A DNA stretch of 41,249 bases from Anaeromusa acidaminophila DSM 3853 (GTDB lineage Bacteria > Bacillota > Negativicutes > Anaeromusales > Anaeromusaceae), in the NCBI RefSeq assembly GCF_000374545.1, contig NZ_KB894609.1:1-41249 (forward strand), given 5' to 3'. Made by a program: the position numbers and the translations under genes. Shown in pieces: positions 7,614 to 16,257 of the stretch (the first letter of the stretch is position 1; each line of letters begins with the position of its first letter). The notes beneath the pieces were generated by a model. The model worked only from the letters and a program-made list of their open reading frames with translations, ran no database searches and was not told the origin of the DNA.

Positions 7614-8639
7614 ATGCAAAAAGTGGAGAGAGTAAAAGCGGCTCTCAGAGGCCTCCCTGTAGACCGGCCGCCGGTGTCCTTATGGAAGCATTTTCCCGCC
7701 GCGGATCGGGATCCGCTGCAACTGGCGCAGGCGCATGTGTCATTTCAGGAGAAATTTGATTTAGACTTCATCAAACTGACGCCATACGACTCCTATCCGG
7801 TGCATGACTGGGGCTGCGAAATTCGTTTTTTTGACACTCCTACGGAAGTAGCGGTTCTGCGGCGTCCGGCGATAACGCAAAGCAGTGATTGGCTGAAGAT
7901 CAAGGCCGTGGATGCAACGCAGGGAGCCTGGGGGCGTCAGGTGCTGACTACGCGCTGCGCCGTGAGCCTGGCCCAAAAGGATGTGCCGGTAGTGCCGACG
8001 GTGTACAGTCCGCTGACGGTGGCCCGTAAGCTGGCCGGGGAGCGGGTGGCGCGCGATCTGCGGGAGTATCCGCGTTTAGTTCACCAGGCCTTGGAGGCCA
8101 TTACGGAAACGACGCTTGCCTTTGTTAAAGAAACACTGCGCGCCGGAGCGGCAGGCATCTTTTTTGCTACCGCCTGCGCCACGCACGATTTTCTGAGCCA
8201 GGCGGAATATGAAGCCTTTGGCCGCCGTTACGATTTGCAGGTGTTGGCCGCAGCCGAAGAAGGCTGGTTCAACACACTGCACATCCATGGCCGCAAAATT
8301 TTCTTTGATGAATTTCTCGATTATCCGGTACAGGCGCTGAACTGGCATGACTGCCACGAGTATCCGCCGCTGCGCCGAGCCAGAGCCTTAACCGATAAAT
8401 GCATTTTGGGAGGCTTGGATGAAGAAGGAGCGATTTCCTACGGTTCGCCGAGCGAAGTGATGGAAGAAGTAGCTTATTTCCTTAGTGAAACCGATCTGCG
8501 CGGTGTGATGGTGGGGCCTGGTTGCGTAACTATTCCCAACCCGCCGGACAACAACGTAGCCACGGCGCGGCTGGTCGTGGAACGGTATGCTCAAAAAGAT
8601 CTGTGGAAATACCTTTCCTTTGATTCCGCGGCCTTGTAA
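7614..8639 (+). CDS. Uroporphyrinogen decarboxylase (URO-D) family protein
   Basis: This 341-residue soluble protein has the URO-D TIM-barrel fold shared by heme-pathway HemE and by corrinoid/coenzyme-M-type methyltransferases (MtaA, MtbA, CmuA). The N-terminal pattern VERVKAALRGLPVDRPPVSLW is typical of the methyltransferase-like branch. HIHG, NWHDCHEY and GPGC offer His/Cys residues that could bind zinc as in that branch, but the exact HxCxnC pattern is not clear. I do not assign HemE, because the window holds no heme genes and this branch has many uncharacterised members. The start at 7614 follows AAGGAG by 8 bases; an earlier in-frame start at 7590 lacks a site. The gene sits behind a promoter and a leader terminator, so expression is probably conditional. 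It is divergent from larA. Confidence 0.85.
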   Translation: MQKVERVKAALRGLPVDRPPVSLWKHFPAADRDPLQLAQAHVSFQEKFDLDFIKLTPYDSYPVHDWGCEIRFFDTPTEVAVLRRPAITQSSDWLKIKAVDATQGAWGRQVLTTRCAVSLAQKDVPVVPTVYSPLTVARKLAGERVARDLREYPRLVHQALEAITETTLAFVKETLRAGAAGIFFATACATHDFLSQAEYEAFGRRYDLQVLAAAEEGWFNTLHIHGRKIFFDEFLDYPVQALNWHDCHEYPPLRRARALTDKCILGGLDEEGAISYGSPSEVMEEVAYFLSETDLRGVMVGPGCVTIPNPPDNNVATARLVVERYAQKDLWKYLSFDSAAL

Positions 8640-8692
8640 AAGCAGCTTGCCAACGAAGCGAAGCCGGGGATTGAACAAGAGTTGCAAGGAGA

Positions 8693-8815
8693 ATCGTAGG
8701 GCGTACCCCACAATCCTTCTTGGGATCCTTCCGTGACTCTGGTTCTTTTGTTCAAAAACCGGTTTTCGTGTTTCTCCTGCGGACCCTCTCGTTTCTCCTG
8801 TCTTGGCGTTTTCTC
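8693..8815. repeat. Pyrimidine-rich intergenic repeat, copy 1
   Basis: The copy contains CCGTGACTCTGGTTCTTTTG (8731-8750), then CTCCTGCGGACCCTCTCG and TTTCTCCTG. These match phrases in three other intergenic stretches (16858-16935, 22459-22590, 23506-23660). It fills the gap between the URO-D-type gene and the secreted protein at 8868. Confidence 0.55.
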
Positions 8816-8867
8816 CAAAATGCTTTAAAATGAAAATATTGGAAAGCAAATACAAGGAGGAGATGGG

Positions 8868-9617
8868 ATGCTACGGAGATCATGGCGTATTTTTACAATT
8901 TTTCTATTGGTGACTTGGCTGCTGCCGGCAGCCTTGGTTGGCGCGGAGGAGCGCAAAGATGAATGGAAGCAAAGCGGTTTTGACTTTAAGACCGTGAAAA
9001 TGCTGGTAGTAAAGACGGAATTTGGACCGGATGCGGCTGTAGATGATATGCGGAGGCTGGTTTTAAGCGATAGAGTGAGAAATCAGTTTTCCATCAATGA
9101 GCGTTTTGCTAAAGCCGGGTTGGCGTTTTTAAGCTATCCAGATTTGGTGAAGAAGGCGGGCGCCAATAACAATGAAAATATGGCGGAACTGGAAAAGAGC
9201 GATCCGGCGCATTTTAATCAGCTAATGCAAGATGCTATTGCTTTTTATGCGCAAGGTTTGTTGCAAGTTCGCTTTACGGTGTATAATGATACAATTCGTC
9301 ATATTCCAGCCTATATGGAGACCTACACTACGACCGAGCGCGTATGCCGGAATAAAACAATAACCGGACCGGATGGAAGACAGACGACGATTGAAGAGTG
9401 GGTGGATATTCCGGTGACGAAGATTCGCGAAGTTCCCGCTCATGATGAAATAACGGCGCACACAGGGATCGAAGTGACTTTGTTGGATGCTAAAACCAAT
9501 CAGCCGGTATGGAAGATGGTCGATAGCCGTGACGCTGTAGGTAAAGATAAGGACGGCATGGTAGATCGGACTTTAAAGCGGGCGGCGGAGCGGTTGGAAG
9601 CGCTGAAAAACGGCTGA
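8868..9617 (+). CDS. Secreted protein of unknown function
   Basis: I do not recognise the family. The 249-residue product starts with a clear signal peptide (MLRRSWRIFTIFLLVTWLL, then PAALVGA with likely cleavage before EERKDEW), so it is exported; there is no lipobox cysteine. The mature part is a mixed alpha/beta protein of about 220 residues. It includes a threonine-rich segment (ETYTTTERV), then NKTITGPDGRQTTIEEWVDIP, and a C-terminal part (VTLLDAKTNQPVWKMVDSRD) that resembles lipoprotein-like domains reporting on envelope state (DUF4136-like). That resemblance is weak. The start follows AAGGAGG. It is monocistronic as far as the sequence shows, 228 bases after the URO-D-type gene and before the chemoreceptor at 9828. 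Confidence 0.8.
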   Translation: MLRRSWRIFTIFLLVTWLLPAALVGAEERKDEWKQSGFDFKTVKMLVVKTEFGPDAAVDDMRRLVLSDRVRNQFSINERFAKAGLAFLSYPDLVKKAGANNNENMAELEKSDPAHFNQLMQDAIAFYAQGLLQVRFTVYNDTIRHIPAYMETYTTTERVCRNKTITGPDGRQTTIEEWVDIPVTKIREVPAHDEITAHTGIEVTLLDAKTNQPVWKMVDSRDAVGKDKDGMVDRTLKRAAERLEALKNG

Positions 9618-9700
9618 ACTTTAGGGATAGTTGATTATATTAAAGATAAATAATGAATAAAGATTCTAACTGTGTTAAAATAAAAGAAAATAGCAATTAA

Positions 9701-9790
9701 TGCAAAAGCTTGACGAAGCTCAATTTTGCCAGGGTTACTCGCTAACGCTAAGGACTTTTCCTTGTGGTAGGTGTGCCCTGGCTTTTTATT
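9701..9790 (+). promoter_or_regulatory. Structured leader with terminator upstream of a chemoreceptor
   Basis: The first hairpin is GCAAAA (9702-9707) with TTTTGC (9724-9729), with GCTT/AAGC inside. The second is GCCAGGG (9728-9734) with CCCTGGC (9776-9782) around an inner AAGG-loop-CCTT, followed by a T-tract. The two hairpins share bases 9728-9729. The element ends 38 bases before the chemoreceptor start. It lacks the ACGCAAAGC core of the two cyclic di-GMP riboswitches here, so any ligand is unknown. It could simply terminate transcription from upstream. Confidence 0.55.
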
Positions 9791-9827
9791 ATACAGGTGA
9801 AAGGATGAGCAGAAAGGGTGATGCAAG

Positions 9828-11801
9828 ATGAATTTGCGAAATCGGATGATTTTAACCATTTTCTTCCCGGTCATGGCCATTCTCGTTGTGCTTTCTGGGT
9901 TTGCTTATTGGCAGGCTAGCACGATGTTGCGAGAAGAGATCAAACTAGAAATGGAAGCCATGGCGGCGCATCGCAGTGCGGAAGTAAATACGCTGATCGT
10001 CGGCAAGATGGATCAAATGCAGGCGCTTGTTAACACCTGGAGCGTTGCATTGCCGAATGAAAACGAGTTGCGAGGCGTGCTTACGCAATTGACGAAAAAC
10101 ACTCCTGGCGTGCAGGATGTATTTGTGGCCTTTCCGGACAAGCGCTTTATCGACGGTACGGGCTGGGTGCCGCCGGCCGATTATGACCCGACCGGGCGCG
10201 GCTGGTATACGGACGCCGCTAATTCTCAAAAGGTAGTGATGTCTAAGGTTTACATGGACGCCATTACCAAGAAGCCCATTGTGAGCTTATCTATGGCCAT
10301 CCGGCAGCAAGGTAAAGTGGCCGCAGTGGTCGGCATGGATTTATCGCTGCAGCAAATTAATGACGCCGTGCTCGGCATCAAAATCCGGGATACGGGATAT
10401 GCTTACTTGCTCAACCAGGAAGGATTTTTTGTAGCCCATAAGACATTGAAGCTAGAAGATAACATTATGCAAATCGAAAATGGAAGCTTGGCTGCAGGGG
10501 GGAAAGTATTTTTAAGCGGGAAGCCTTCCTTTAGCGAGTATGTCTTTGGCGGAGTGGAACGGTTTTTAGCCTCCATGCCTATAGGAGACAGCGGCTGGGT
10601 GATTGTTTTGGGCGTTCCTAAAGACGAAGTATTTGCCAACGTAAATCGCTTAGCGATGACGATGCTTGGCATTGGCGTGCTTTCGCTGGTGCTTTTGCTG
10701 GCCATCGTTTTCTTCATCGCTCGCTCCGTCGCCAATCCGGTGGCGGAAGTGGCGGCGGCGGCCAAGCAGGTGGCTGAAGGCGACTTGCACATGACCTTGG
10801 AGCCTACAGACCGCAAAGATGAAATTGGCATTTTGCACAGCAGCTTCGAAGCTATGACTAAAGGGCTGCGGCAGATGGTCGGACAAACGCTGCAGTCGGC
10901 GGAACAGCTGGCGGCTTCATCGGAAGAACTGACCGCCAGCGCTGGTCAGTCTGCGGAAGCGGCGCAGCATGTGGCGCAATCGGCCGTTGCCATTACCGAA
11001 GGCGCCGGACGGCAGAGCACTGCTGTGACCGAAGCGGCTAAAGTGGTGGAATCCATGTCGCGGAAGATGGAAGAAGTTGCGTCTGTTGCCAGTGCGGTAG
11101 CGGCGGCGGCCAATGAAACGACGAAAACCACAGTAGAAGGGCAAAAAGGCTTGGCTTCGGCCATTGAAAGTATGCAGGCGATCGGTACCGGAGCTGAACA
11201 GGTGGGCGGAGCCATTCAGGCTCTTGACGCCAGTTCGCAGCACATTTCGGAAATGGTGGCCATGATCACGGCCATTGCCGGTCAGACCAATCTTTTGGCC
11301 CTTAACGCCGCCATTGAAGCGGCGCGGGCGGGCGAGCACGGCAGGGGCTTTGCGGTAGTGGCGGATGAAGTCCGCAAGCTAGCGGAGCAGTCGGAAACAG
11401 CCGCTAGGGAAATTACCAATTTGATCGCGGAGAATAATGGCAATATCCGGCAAACCGTTGACGTGATGGGCGTGCAGAAGACCCGTGTCGGCGAAGGCGT
11501 AGATCGCGTGAATGAAGCGGGCAGGCAATTTGCGGAGATTGCCCGTTTGGTGGAAGATCTGTCCAAGAAGATTATGGGCATTACGACGGTAGCGGAGGCG
11601 GTCGTAGCGGACAGCCGCAACACCGTCCGCTCGGTGGAAGAAGTGAAGACCATTTCCGTAACCGTTGTGGGCGAGGCGGAAAGCGTTTCCGCGGCTACGG
11701 AGCAGCAAGCGGCGTCTATGCAGGAAATTGCCTCGGCCAGTCAGACGTTGGCTCATTTGGCGCAGGACCTGCAGGCGTTGGTGGGGAAATTCCGGATGTA
11801 A
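9828..11801 (+). CDS. Methyl-accepting chemotaxis protein, dCache type, predicted amino-acid sensor
   Basis: This 657-residue transmembrane receptor has TM1 at about 8-30, an extracytoplasmic dCache_1 domain at about 35-280, TM2 at about 283-305, HAMP, and a signalling domain with the tip [20 protein letters not shown]. The dCache part holds Y119, R124, W126, Y127, Y142, D144 and D171. In Pseudomonas PctA the amino-acid motif is Y121, R126, W128, Y129, Y144, D146, D173, so the spacing matches with a constant offset of -2. I therefore predict binding of one or more L-amino acids. The start follows AAAGGG. A strong terminator at 11818 closes the gene. A paralogue of identical length lies at 13444. 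Confidence 0.95.
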   Translation: MNLRNRMILTIFFPVMAILVVLSGFAYWQASTMLREEIKLEMEAMAAHRSAEVNTLIVGKMDQMQALVNTWSVALPNENELRGVLTQLTKNTPGVQDVFVAFPDKRFIDGTGWVPPADYDPTGRGWYTDAANSQKVVMSKVYMDAITKKPIVSLSMAIRQQGKVAAVVGMDLSLQQINDAVLGIKIRDTGYAYLLNQEGFFVAHKTLKLEDNIMQIENGSLAAGGKVFLSGKPSFSEYVFGGVERFLASMPIGDSGWVIVLGVPKDEVFANVNRLAMTMLGIGVLSLVLLLAIVFFIARSVANPVAEVAAAAKQVAEGDLHMTLEPTDRKDEIGILHSSFEAMTKGLRQMVGQTLQSAEQLAASSEELTASAGQSAEAAQHVAQSAVAITEGAGRQSTAVTEAAKVVESMSRKMEEVASVASAVAAAANETTKTTVEGQKGLASAIESMQAIGTGAEQVGGAIQALDASSQHISEMVAMITAIAGQTNLLALNAAIEAARAGEHGRGFAVVADEVRKLAEQSETAAREITNLIAENNGNIRQTVDVMGVQKTRVGEGVDRVNEAGRQFAEIARLVEDLSKKIMGITTVAEAVVADSRNTVRSVEEVKTISVTVVGEAESVSAATEQQAASMQEIASASQTLAHLAQDLQALVGKFRM

Positions 11802-11817
11802 CGGCAGCTTAAAACAG

Positions 11818-11857
11818 ACCGGGAGTGCAGCAGGGAGGCGCTCCCGGTTTGTTTTTG
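11818..11857 (+). terminator. Rho-independent terminator
   Basis: ACCGGGAG (11818-11825) pairs with CTCCCGGT (11841-11848), followed by TTTGTTTTTG. It is 16 bases after the chemoreceptor stop codon. Confidence 0.9.
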
Positions 11858-11906
11858 TTCCTAAGTTTGCAGGTGATTAAATATACAAAAAATTCCTCAA
11901 AACTAT

Positions 11907-11965
11907 TAGACAAATGGAAATATATAGATTATAATAAAAACTGCGCACATAGAAACCGGTTTCTA
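11907..11965 (+). promoter_or_regulatory. Promoter with overlapping 16-bp palindromic operator
   Basis: TAGACA (11907-11912), a 17-base spacer and TATAAT (11930-11935) form a near-consensus sigma-A promoter. At 11950-11965, just past the expected start site, lies the perfect palindrome TAGAAACCGGTTTCTA. Its CG-centred form is typical of LacI/GalR-family operators, so repression by such a regulator is plausible. The downstream gene is the bicupin at 12163, which leaves a leader of about 220 bases. Confidence 0.55.
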
Positions 11966-12162
11966 AAAAATATGCTTAAGAAATTACTAACGGAAGCGTG
12001 CTGCGTCGCAAAAGAAAGAACCATAGGCGCAGATTATACATAATTAGGTGATTTCTTGACTAGAGAAGGAGGCGGGAAAACGGTTTTTTTCTTTTTTGCT
12101 AGTAAATCGGTATACTAAAACGATAAACTAATGAACCAGCTAAAAAAGAGAGGATGAATGAA

Positions 12163-13047
12163 ATGAAGCGTATATTCTTATTCGGCGTATTGTGCCTGAT
12201 GATGATGACGGGAACCGTTTTTGCCGCGCCAGGGCCGGTAGTAGGAGATAAAGGGCTTTTGGACGCTTCGGCGGACAAAGGACTTTTAATTAATTTGGAT
12301 GAGTTTTTTGCGGCCCATCAGCCGACCAACGCAGGTCCGCGCGGCGATGAAGTGTTCAAGTCTCCTCGTGTGCAGGCCAGCTTAGTGACAAACCAGGGCA
12401 AGTTAATCGGTTTACATTACCATGCGACAGCCGATGAAATTGTTTATGTGCACAAAGGCCAAGGCGAAATGTTTATCGGCGGCAAATGGGTGCCGGTAAA
12501 AGCCGGTGAGATTCATGTCAATCCTCGTGGCGTAGTTCATGGAACCCGGGTGACCGGCGATGAGCCTATGGAAGTGATCGGCTTCTTTACGCAACCTCAA
12601 GAAAGCGGCAATGATAAAGTATTTTTCCCTGATAATTTCCAAGGCGTAGTGGGTGCGCCGTCTTTGCCGGACGCTTCGTCCAAGGAAGGAATGCTGATTA
12701 ATCTGGATTCTTTCTATGCGGAACATCCGCTCCAAGCCGGTGCGGCCACTCGTGGCGATTCGGTCTACAAATCTCCTCGCAGTGAACTGGTGTTAGTGCA
12801 AAATCACGGTCCTTTGATTGGCCGTCATTTCCATAAATCGGCCGAAGAAATTGTTTTTGTCTATAAAGGCCAGGGTGAAATGTACATTGATGGACAGTGG
12901 GTGCCTGTGAAAGCTGGCGATCTTCATATTAATCCTCGTGGCGTATATCATGCTACCCGGGTAACCGGCGGGGAAGACATGAAGGTATTCTGCCTCTTTG
13001 CGCCGCCCCAGGCTGGCGGCAACGACAAAGTCTTCCTGGAAAAATAA
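12163..13047 (+). CDS. Secreted bicupin (two tandem cupin_2 domains)
   Basis: This 294-residue exported protein has a signal peptide (MKRIFLFGVLCLMMMTGTVFA) followed by two similar cupin domains of about 130 residues. Each has the metal-binding motif 1 (GLHYHATADEIVYVHKGQG, then GRHFHKSAEEIVFVYKGQG) and motif 2 (NPRGVVHGTRV, NPRGVYHATRV), giving two His plus one Glu and a further His per domain. Each domain is introduced by KGLLINLD or KEGMLINLD and closed by GNDKVFF or GNDKVFL, so the gene arose by internal duplication. Such cupins bind a metal and often a sugar, amino acid or dicarboxylate; the substrate is unknown. I chose ATG 12163 because GAGAGG is well spaced before it and touches the ATG at 12154. 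The gene lies alone between two paralogous chemoreceptors. Confidence 0.9.
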   Translation: MKRIFLFGVLCLMMMTGTVFAAPGPVVGDKGLLDASADKGLLINLDEFFAAHQPTNAGPRGDEVFKSPRVQASLVTNQGKLIGLHYHATADEIVYVHKGQGEMFIGGKWVPVKAGEIHVNPRGVVHGTRVTGDEPMEVIGFFTQPQESGNDKVFFPDNFQGVVGAPSLPDASSKEGMLINLDSFYAEHPLQAGAATRGDSVYKSPRSELVLVQNHGPLIGRHFHKSAEEIVFVYKGQGEMYIDGQWVPVKAGDLHINPRGVYHATRVTGGEDMKVFCLFAPPQAGGNDKVFLEK

Positions 13048-13064
13048 ACAACCAAATACGTTGG

Positions 13065-13103
13065 CTCCGGCTGCAAAATTACGCTTGCAGCCGGAGTTTT
13101 TTT
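13065..13103 (+). terminator. Rho-independent terminator
   Basis: CTCCGGCTGCAA (13065-13076) pairs perfectly with TTGCAGCCGGAG (13085-13096), followed by seven T. It closes the bicupin gene. Confidence 0.95.
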
Positions 13104-13256
13104 GTTTTAAAGGCGTTGTACTTTGAAAAGTCGCAGCTGTGCGTCGTTTATGTTTAAACATAGAAAACAAGTCCATTGCAAATGGAAGAGAATGGAACGA
13201 AATATGCGCTTGTTTCTTGTTTTTATTGTTTTTGTGTAAAAAATGCAGGGAATGCA

Positions 13257-13284
13257 TTGCGTTTTGGAGCAAAAATGGTATAAT
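13257..13284 (+). promoter_or_regulatory. Promoter for the second dCache chemoreceptor
   Basis: TTGCGT (13257-13262), a 16-base spacer and a perfect TATAAT (13279-13284). Transcription would begin near 13291, just before the 10-bp inverted repeat at 13300-13389. Confidence 0.55.
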
Positions 13285-13299
13285 TGTCCTATCTCCAGT

Positions 13300-13389
13300 G
13301 GACAAAATGAAAAGAAATTCGGTAAAGCAACACGGTTTGCAAGGCAATGTAGCCAAAGCAAATTCGCGTTGCTTTTTTGCATTTTGTCC
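13300..13389 (+). promoter_or_regulatory. Structured leader RNA closed by a 10-bp stem (unknown class)
   Basis: GGACAAAATG (13300-13309) is perfectly complementary to CATTTTGTCC (13380-13389). Inside are GGC-loop-GCC at about 13343-13354 and a terminator hairpin AGCAA-loop-TTGCT (about 13358-13374) followed by T6. An alternative partner AGCAAC (13326-13331) can pair with GTTGCT (13368-13373). A closed outer stem, an internal terminator and an alternative partner together resemble a riboswitch expression platform. The core matches no class that I know. The chemoreceptor start is 54 bases downstream. Confidence 0.5.
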
Positions 13390-13443
13390 TTGGTTTCAAG
13401 GTAAATGCCTGTAGGAGAGCAGGCGTTGAAGGAGGCGGCGGCT

Positions 13444-15417
13444 ATGAAATTACGGTCAAAAATGATGCTGGCAATTTGTATTCCGGTGATGGTGGTGCTG
13501 GTTCTGTTGAGTGGAGTGGCATATTGGCAGGCGAGCCGCGCTTTAACCGAAGAAATTCGTATGGAAATGAGTCAGGCATCCGCCCGCTATGCGGAAGCGG
13601 TGCAAACCATTCTGTCGACGAAGCAGGAAACCGTAGGGGCTTTGGCAGCCGCGTGGAGCGTAGGCCTTCCGGCGGACGAAGAAATTTTACGAACCGTAAC
13701 GTATTTAACGAAAAATACGCCTGGGGCGCAGGATATTTATGTGGCCTTTCCCAGTAAAAAATTTATTGACGGCACAGGCTGGGCGCCGCCGGCGGATTAT
13801 GATCCGGCGACAAGAGATTGGTTTAAAGACGCTCTTTCCAGTAATGGCGTGGTATTTTCCAAAGTATATGTTGATGCGATTACCAAAAAACCGGTTATCA
13901 GCCTTTCCGCCGCCATTCGGCAGAATGGGACGCCGATAGCGGTGCTGGGGATGGATTTGTCGTTGGATGCGATCGGGCAAATGACACAAGGCGTGCGCAT
14001 GAGAGACTCCGGGCAGGCCTTTATCTTAAACCGCGAGGGCTTCTATGTCGCTCATCCTTCATTGACGTTGAACGATAACGTACTAACGATGGAAAATGGA
14101 AAACTGAAGGAAGCGGGAGCCGCCTTTTTGAGTGGTCGTTCCAGTTTTCAAGAGCTTTCTTTTAACGGAGAAGATCGCTTTTTTGCCTCGAGTCCCGTAG
14201 GCAGCAGCGGCTGGGCGTTAGTGCTGGAGGTACCCTCTGCTGAGGTGTATCAGCCGGTTCGCGAGTTAGGCTTATGGATGGCGGGCTTGAGTGTGGCGGC
14301 TATTCTTTTTCTGGGCTTTGTCTTGATGAACGTGGCGGGTGCGATTGCTAAACCCGTAGCCATAGTAGCTGCAGCGGCGCAGAAAGTGGCTGCCGGAGAG
14401 CTGCAGATTCACCTGGATGCCAGCGAGCGCGCCGACGAAATTGGTGTGCTGAATAATAGCTTTTTGGCGATGGTTGCCAGTTTGCGGAAGCTGGTCGGAG
14501 AGACGGTTCGTTCGGCGGAAAAATTGGCGGGTTCTTCGCAGGAACTGACGGCCAGCTCCAGTCAAGCAGCGGACGCTTCGCAGCAAGTAGCTCAGGCTGC
14601 TGTGGAGATTACAGAAAGCGCCTCGCAGCAGGTTAGCTCTGTAGAAGAAACCGCTTTGGCCGTGGAACGTGTAGCACAGCGCCTGGAAAAAGCGGGGAAA
14701 TCGGCCGAGGCTGCTTCCGGCGCTGCCGAACAGACGGCTAACACCACGATTGAGGGGCAGAAAGGTCTGGCAGCGGCAGTAGAGAGCATAGACGCCATTG
14801 GCAGCGGCGCAGCGCAAGTGGGCAGTGCGATTCAAGAGCTGGACAGCAGCTCGAAGCGTATTTCAGAAATTGTAGATATGATTAAAACCATTGCCGGACA
14901 GACCAATCTTTTGGCGTTGAACGCCGCTATTGAGGCGGCGCGGGCGGGCGAGCACGGGCGGGGCTTTGCGGTAGTGGCGGATGAAGTGCGCAAGCTGGCG
15001 GAGCAATCGGAGCACGCAGCGAAAGAAATCACAGAGTTAATTGCGGAAAACAATGGAAATATACGGCAAACCGTTGAAGTGATGGACGTGCAAAAATCGC
15101 GCGTTGGCGAAGGGGTGGCTCAAGTTCGCGAAGCAGGGAGGCAGTTTGCGGAAATTGCCTCCTTGGTGGAAGAATTATCGGCGCAGGTACGGGATATTTC
15201 CGAGGAGGTATCAGGGACCGTGGCGGAAAGCCGTCAAAGCGCCGCAGCCGTACGGCGGATCAAAGATCTTTCCCTGGCCGTGGCGGACGAAGCCAGCGAC
15301 GTATCGGCGGCGACAGAAGAGCAAACCGCTTCTATGGAAGAAATTGCCGCCGCCAGTCAAACGCTGGCGCAGTTGGCGCAGGAACTGCAGGAATCGGTAG
15401 GAAAGTTCCGCATGTAG
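13444..15417 (+). CDS. Methyl-accepting chemotaxis protein, dCache type, predicted amino-acid sensor (paralogue)
   Basis: This 657-residue paralogue of the receptor at 9828 has the same architecture: TM1 at about 7-30, dCache_1, TM2 near 283, HAMP, and the tip [20 protein letters not shown]. The amino-acid motif is kept at the same residues (Y119, R124, W126, Y142, D144, D171), but position 127 is F instead of Y, so the ligand range may differ. The start at 13444 is set by AAGGAGG nine bases before. The in-frame start at 13405 would place that site inside the coding region. No convincing terminator follows. The order receptor-bicupin-receptor suggests a tandem duplication around or next to the cupin gene. 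Confidence 0.94.
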   Translation: MKLRSKMMLAICIPVMVVLVLLSGVAYWQASRALTEEIRMEMSQASARYAEAVQTILSTKQETVGALAAAWSVGLPADEEILRTVTYLTKNTPGAQDIYVAFPSKKFIDGTGWAPPADYDPATRDWFKDALSSNGVVFSKVYVDAITKKPVISLSAAIRQNGTPIAVLGMDLSLDAIGQMTQGVRMRDSGQAFILNREGFYVAHPSLTLNDNVLTMENGKLKEAGAAFLSGRSSFQELSFNGEDRFFASSPVGSSGWALVLEVPSAEVYQPVRELGLWMAGLSVAAILFLGFVLMNVAGAIAKPVAIVAAAAQKVAAGELQIHLDASERADEIGVLNNSFLAMVASLRKLVGETVRSAEKLAGSSQELTASSSQAADASQQVAQAAVEITESASQQVSSVEETALAVERVAQRLEKAGKSAEAASGAAEQTANTTIEGQKGLAAAVESIDAIGSGAAQVGSAIQELDSSSKRISEIVDMIKTIAGQTNLLALNAAIEAARAGEHGRGFAVVADEVRKLAEQSEHAAKEITELIAENNGNIRQTVEVMDVQKSRVGEGVAQVREAGRQFAEIASLVEELSAQVRDISEEVSGTVAESRQSAAAVRRIKDLSLAVADEASDVSAATEEQTASMEEIAAASQTLAQLAQELQESVGKFRM

Positions 15418-15567
15418 ATCCTGAGCAGTTGGGATCATTCGGAAGTTTCGTTGGTGCTTATTAGTTGTTTCGCTAACAAAGGGCAGGAAAACGCACTTGT
15501 ATAGGGAAATAAACAATAGGTATGCTGTCATGAATTGATAGCATAGCCGGCGAAAGGAGTGACAAGG

Positions 15568-16251
15568 ATGAATCAAGGCGGAAAACTGCTCATGGTAGTA
15601 ACGAGTGCCAAGGCAATGGGGGTTCACCGGACCGGACTGTGGTTGGAAGAGTTTGCGGCGCCGTACTTGCTCTTTCTTCAGGCCGGCTTTGAGGTGGTTG
15701 TCGCGAGTCCCCTAGGAGGCGAAACTCCTATTGATCCGCGCAGCGTAGCTGTGGGACAGCCGGCAGCTTGGCAAAAGGCAGCCGAGGTATTAAAGAAGAC
15801 GCGGAAACTCAGCGAAGTGGAACGTGAAGTTTTTGATGCGATTATTTTGCCGGGCGGTCATGGCCCGATGGTGGATTTGGCTAAAGATGAAATCTTAGCG
15901 GCGCTTCTCCAGCGGGCGGATGTGGACGGCTGGGTGATTGGCGCTGTCTGTCATGGTCCTGCCGGCTTGGTGCGGGCGCAAAAAGAAGACGGCACGCCGC
16001 TGGTGGCTGGACGCCGCCTAACTGGCTTTACCAATGCAGAAGAGCGTATGGTGCAACTGGATGAAGCGGTGCCCTTTTTGCTGGAAAACCGGCTGAAAGA
16101 GCTGGGCGCTCATTATGAGCACAGCAAACCTTGGGAAGCGTTTGTCATACGTGACGGCTCCTGGGTGACCGGACAAAATCCGCAATCAAGCGAAGCTTTT
16201 GCCAAAGAAGTCATTGTGGCGGTGAAAGAAGCTGCCTGCGTGGAATGCTAA
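15568..16251 (+). CDS. DJ-1/PfpI superfamily protein (Hsp31-like class I glutamine amidotransferase fold)
   Basis: This 227-residue cytoplasmic protein carries the nucleophile elbow GAVCHGPAGL (C128 followed by H129) and the glycine-rich LPGGHGPMVDL. E28 in WLEEF is a candidate third residue. The layout, with a long N-terminal segment LEEFAAPYLLFLQAGFEV and the phrase VVASPLGGETPIDP, matches the Hsp31/YDR533c-like branch. Its members have glyoxalase III, deglycase or chaperone activity and respond to electrophile stress. The start at 15568 has AAAGGAG nine bases upstream; a GTG at 15559 overlaps that site. It faces the small gene at 16312 and shares a bidirectional terminator with it. Confidence 0.9.
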   Translation: MNQGGKLLMVVTSAKAMGVHRTGLWLEEFAAPYLLFLQAGFEVVVASPLGGETPIDPRSVAVGQPAAWQKAAEVLKKTRKLSEVEREVFDAIILPGGHGPMVDLAKDEILAALLQRADVDGWVIGAVCHGPAGLVRAQKEDGTPLVAGRRLTGFTNAEERMVQLDEAVPFLLENRLKELGAHYEHSKPWEAFVIRDGSWVTGQNPQSSEAFAKEVIVAVKEAACVEC

Positions 16252-16257
16252 CTAAAA

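Noticed and set aside
9701-9790. Possible third cyclic di-GMP riboswitch
   Set aside because: GTGGTAGGT resembles one late segment of GEMM-I, but GGGCAAACC and ACGCAAAGC are missing, so I left it as an unassigned structured leader.
11825-12043. A 72-codon frame after the first dCache receptor
   Set aside because: It runs through the terminator, promoter and operator region and has no ribosome site or protein-like composition.
13377-13757. A 126-codon plus-strand frame overlapping the second dCache receptor
   Set aside because: It overlaps the receptor's 5' end in another frame. The receptor has the ribosome site and full domain structure.
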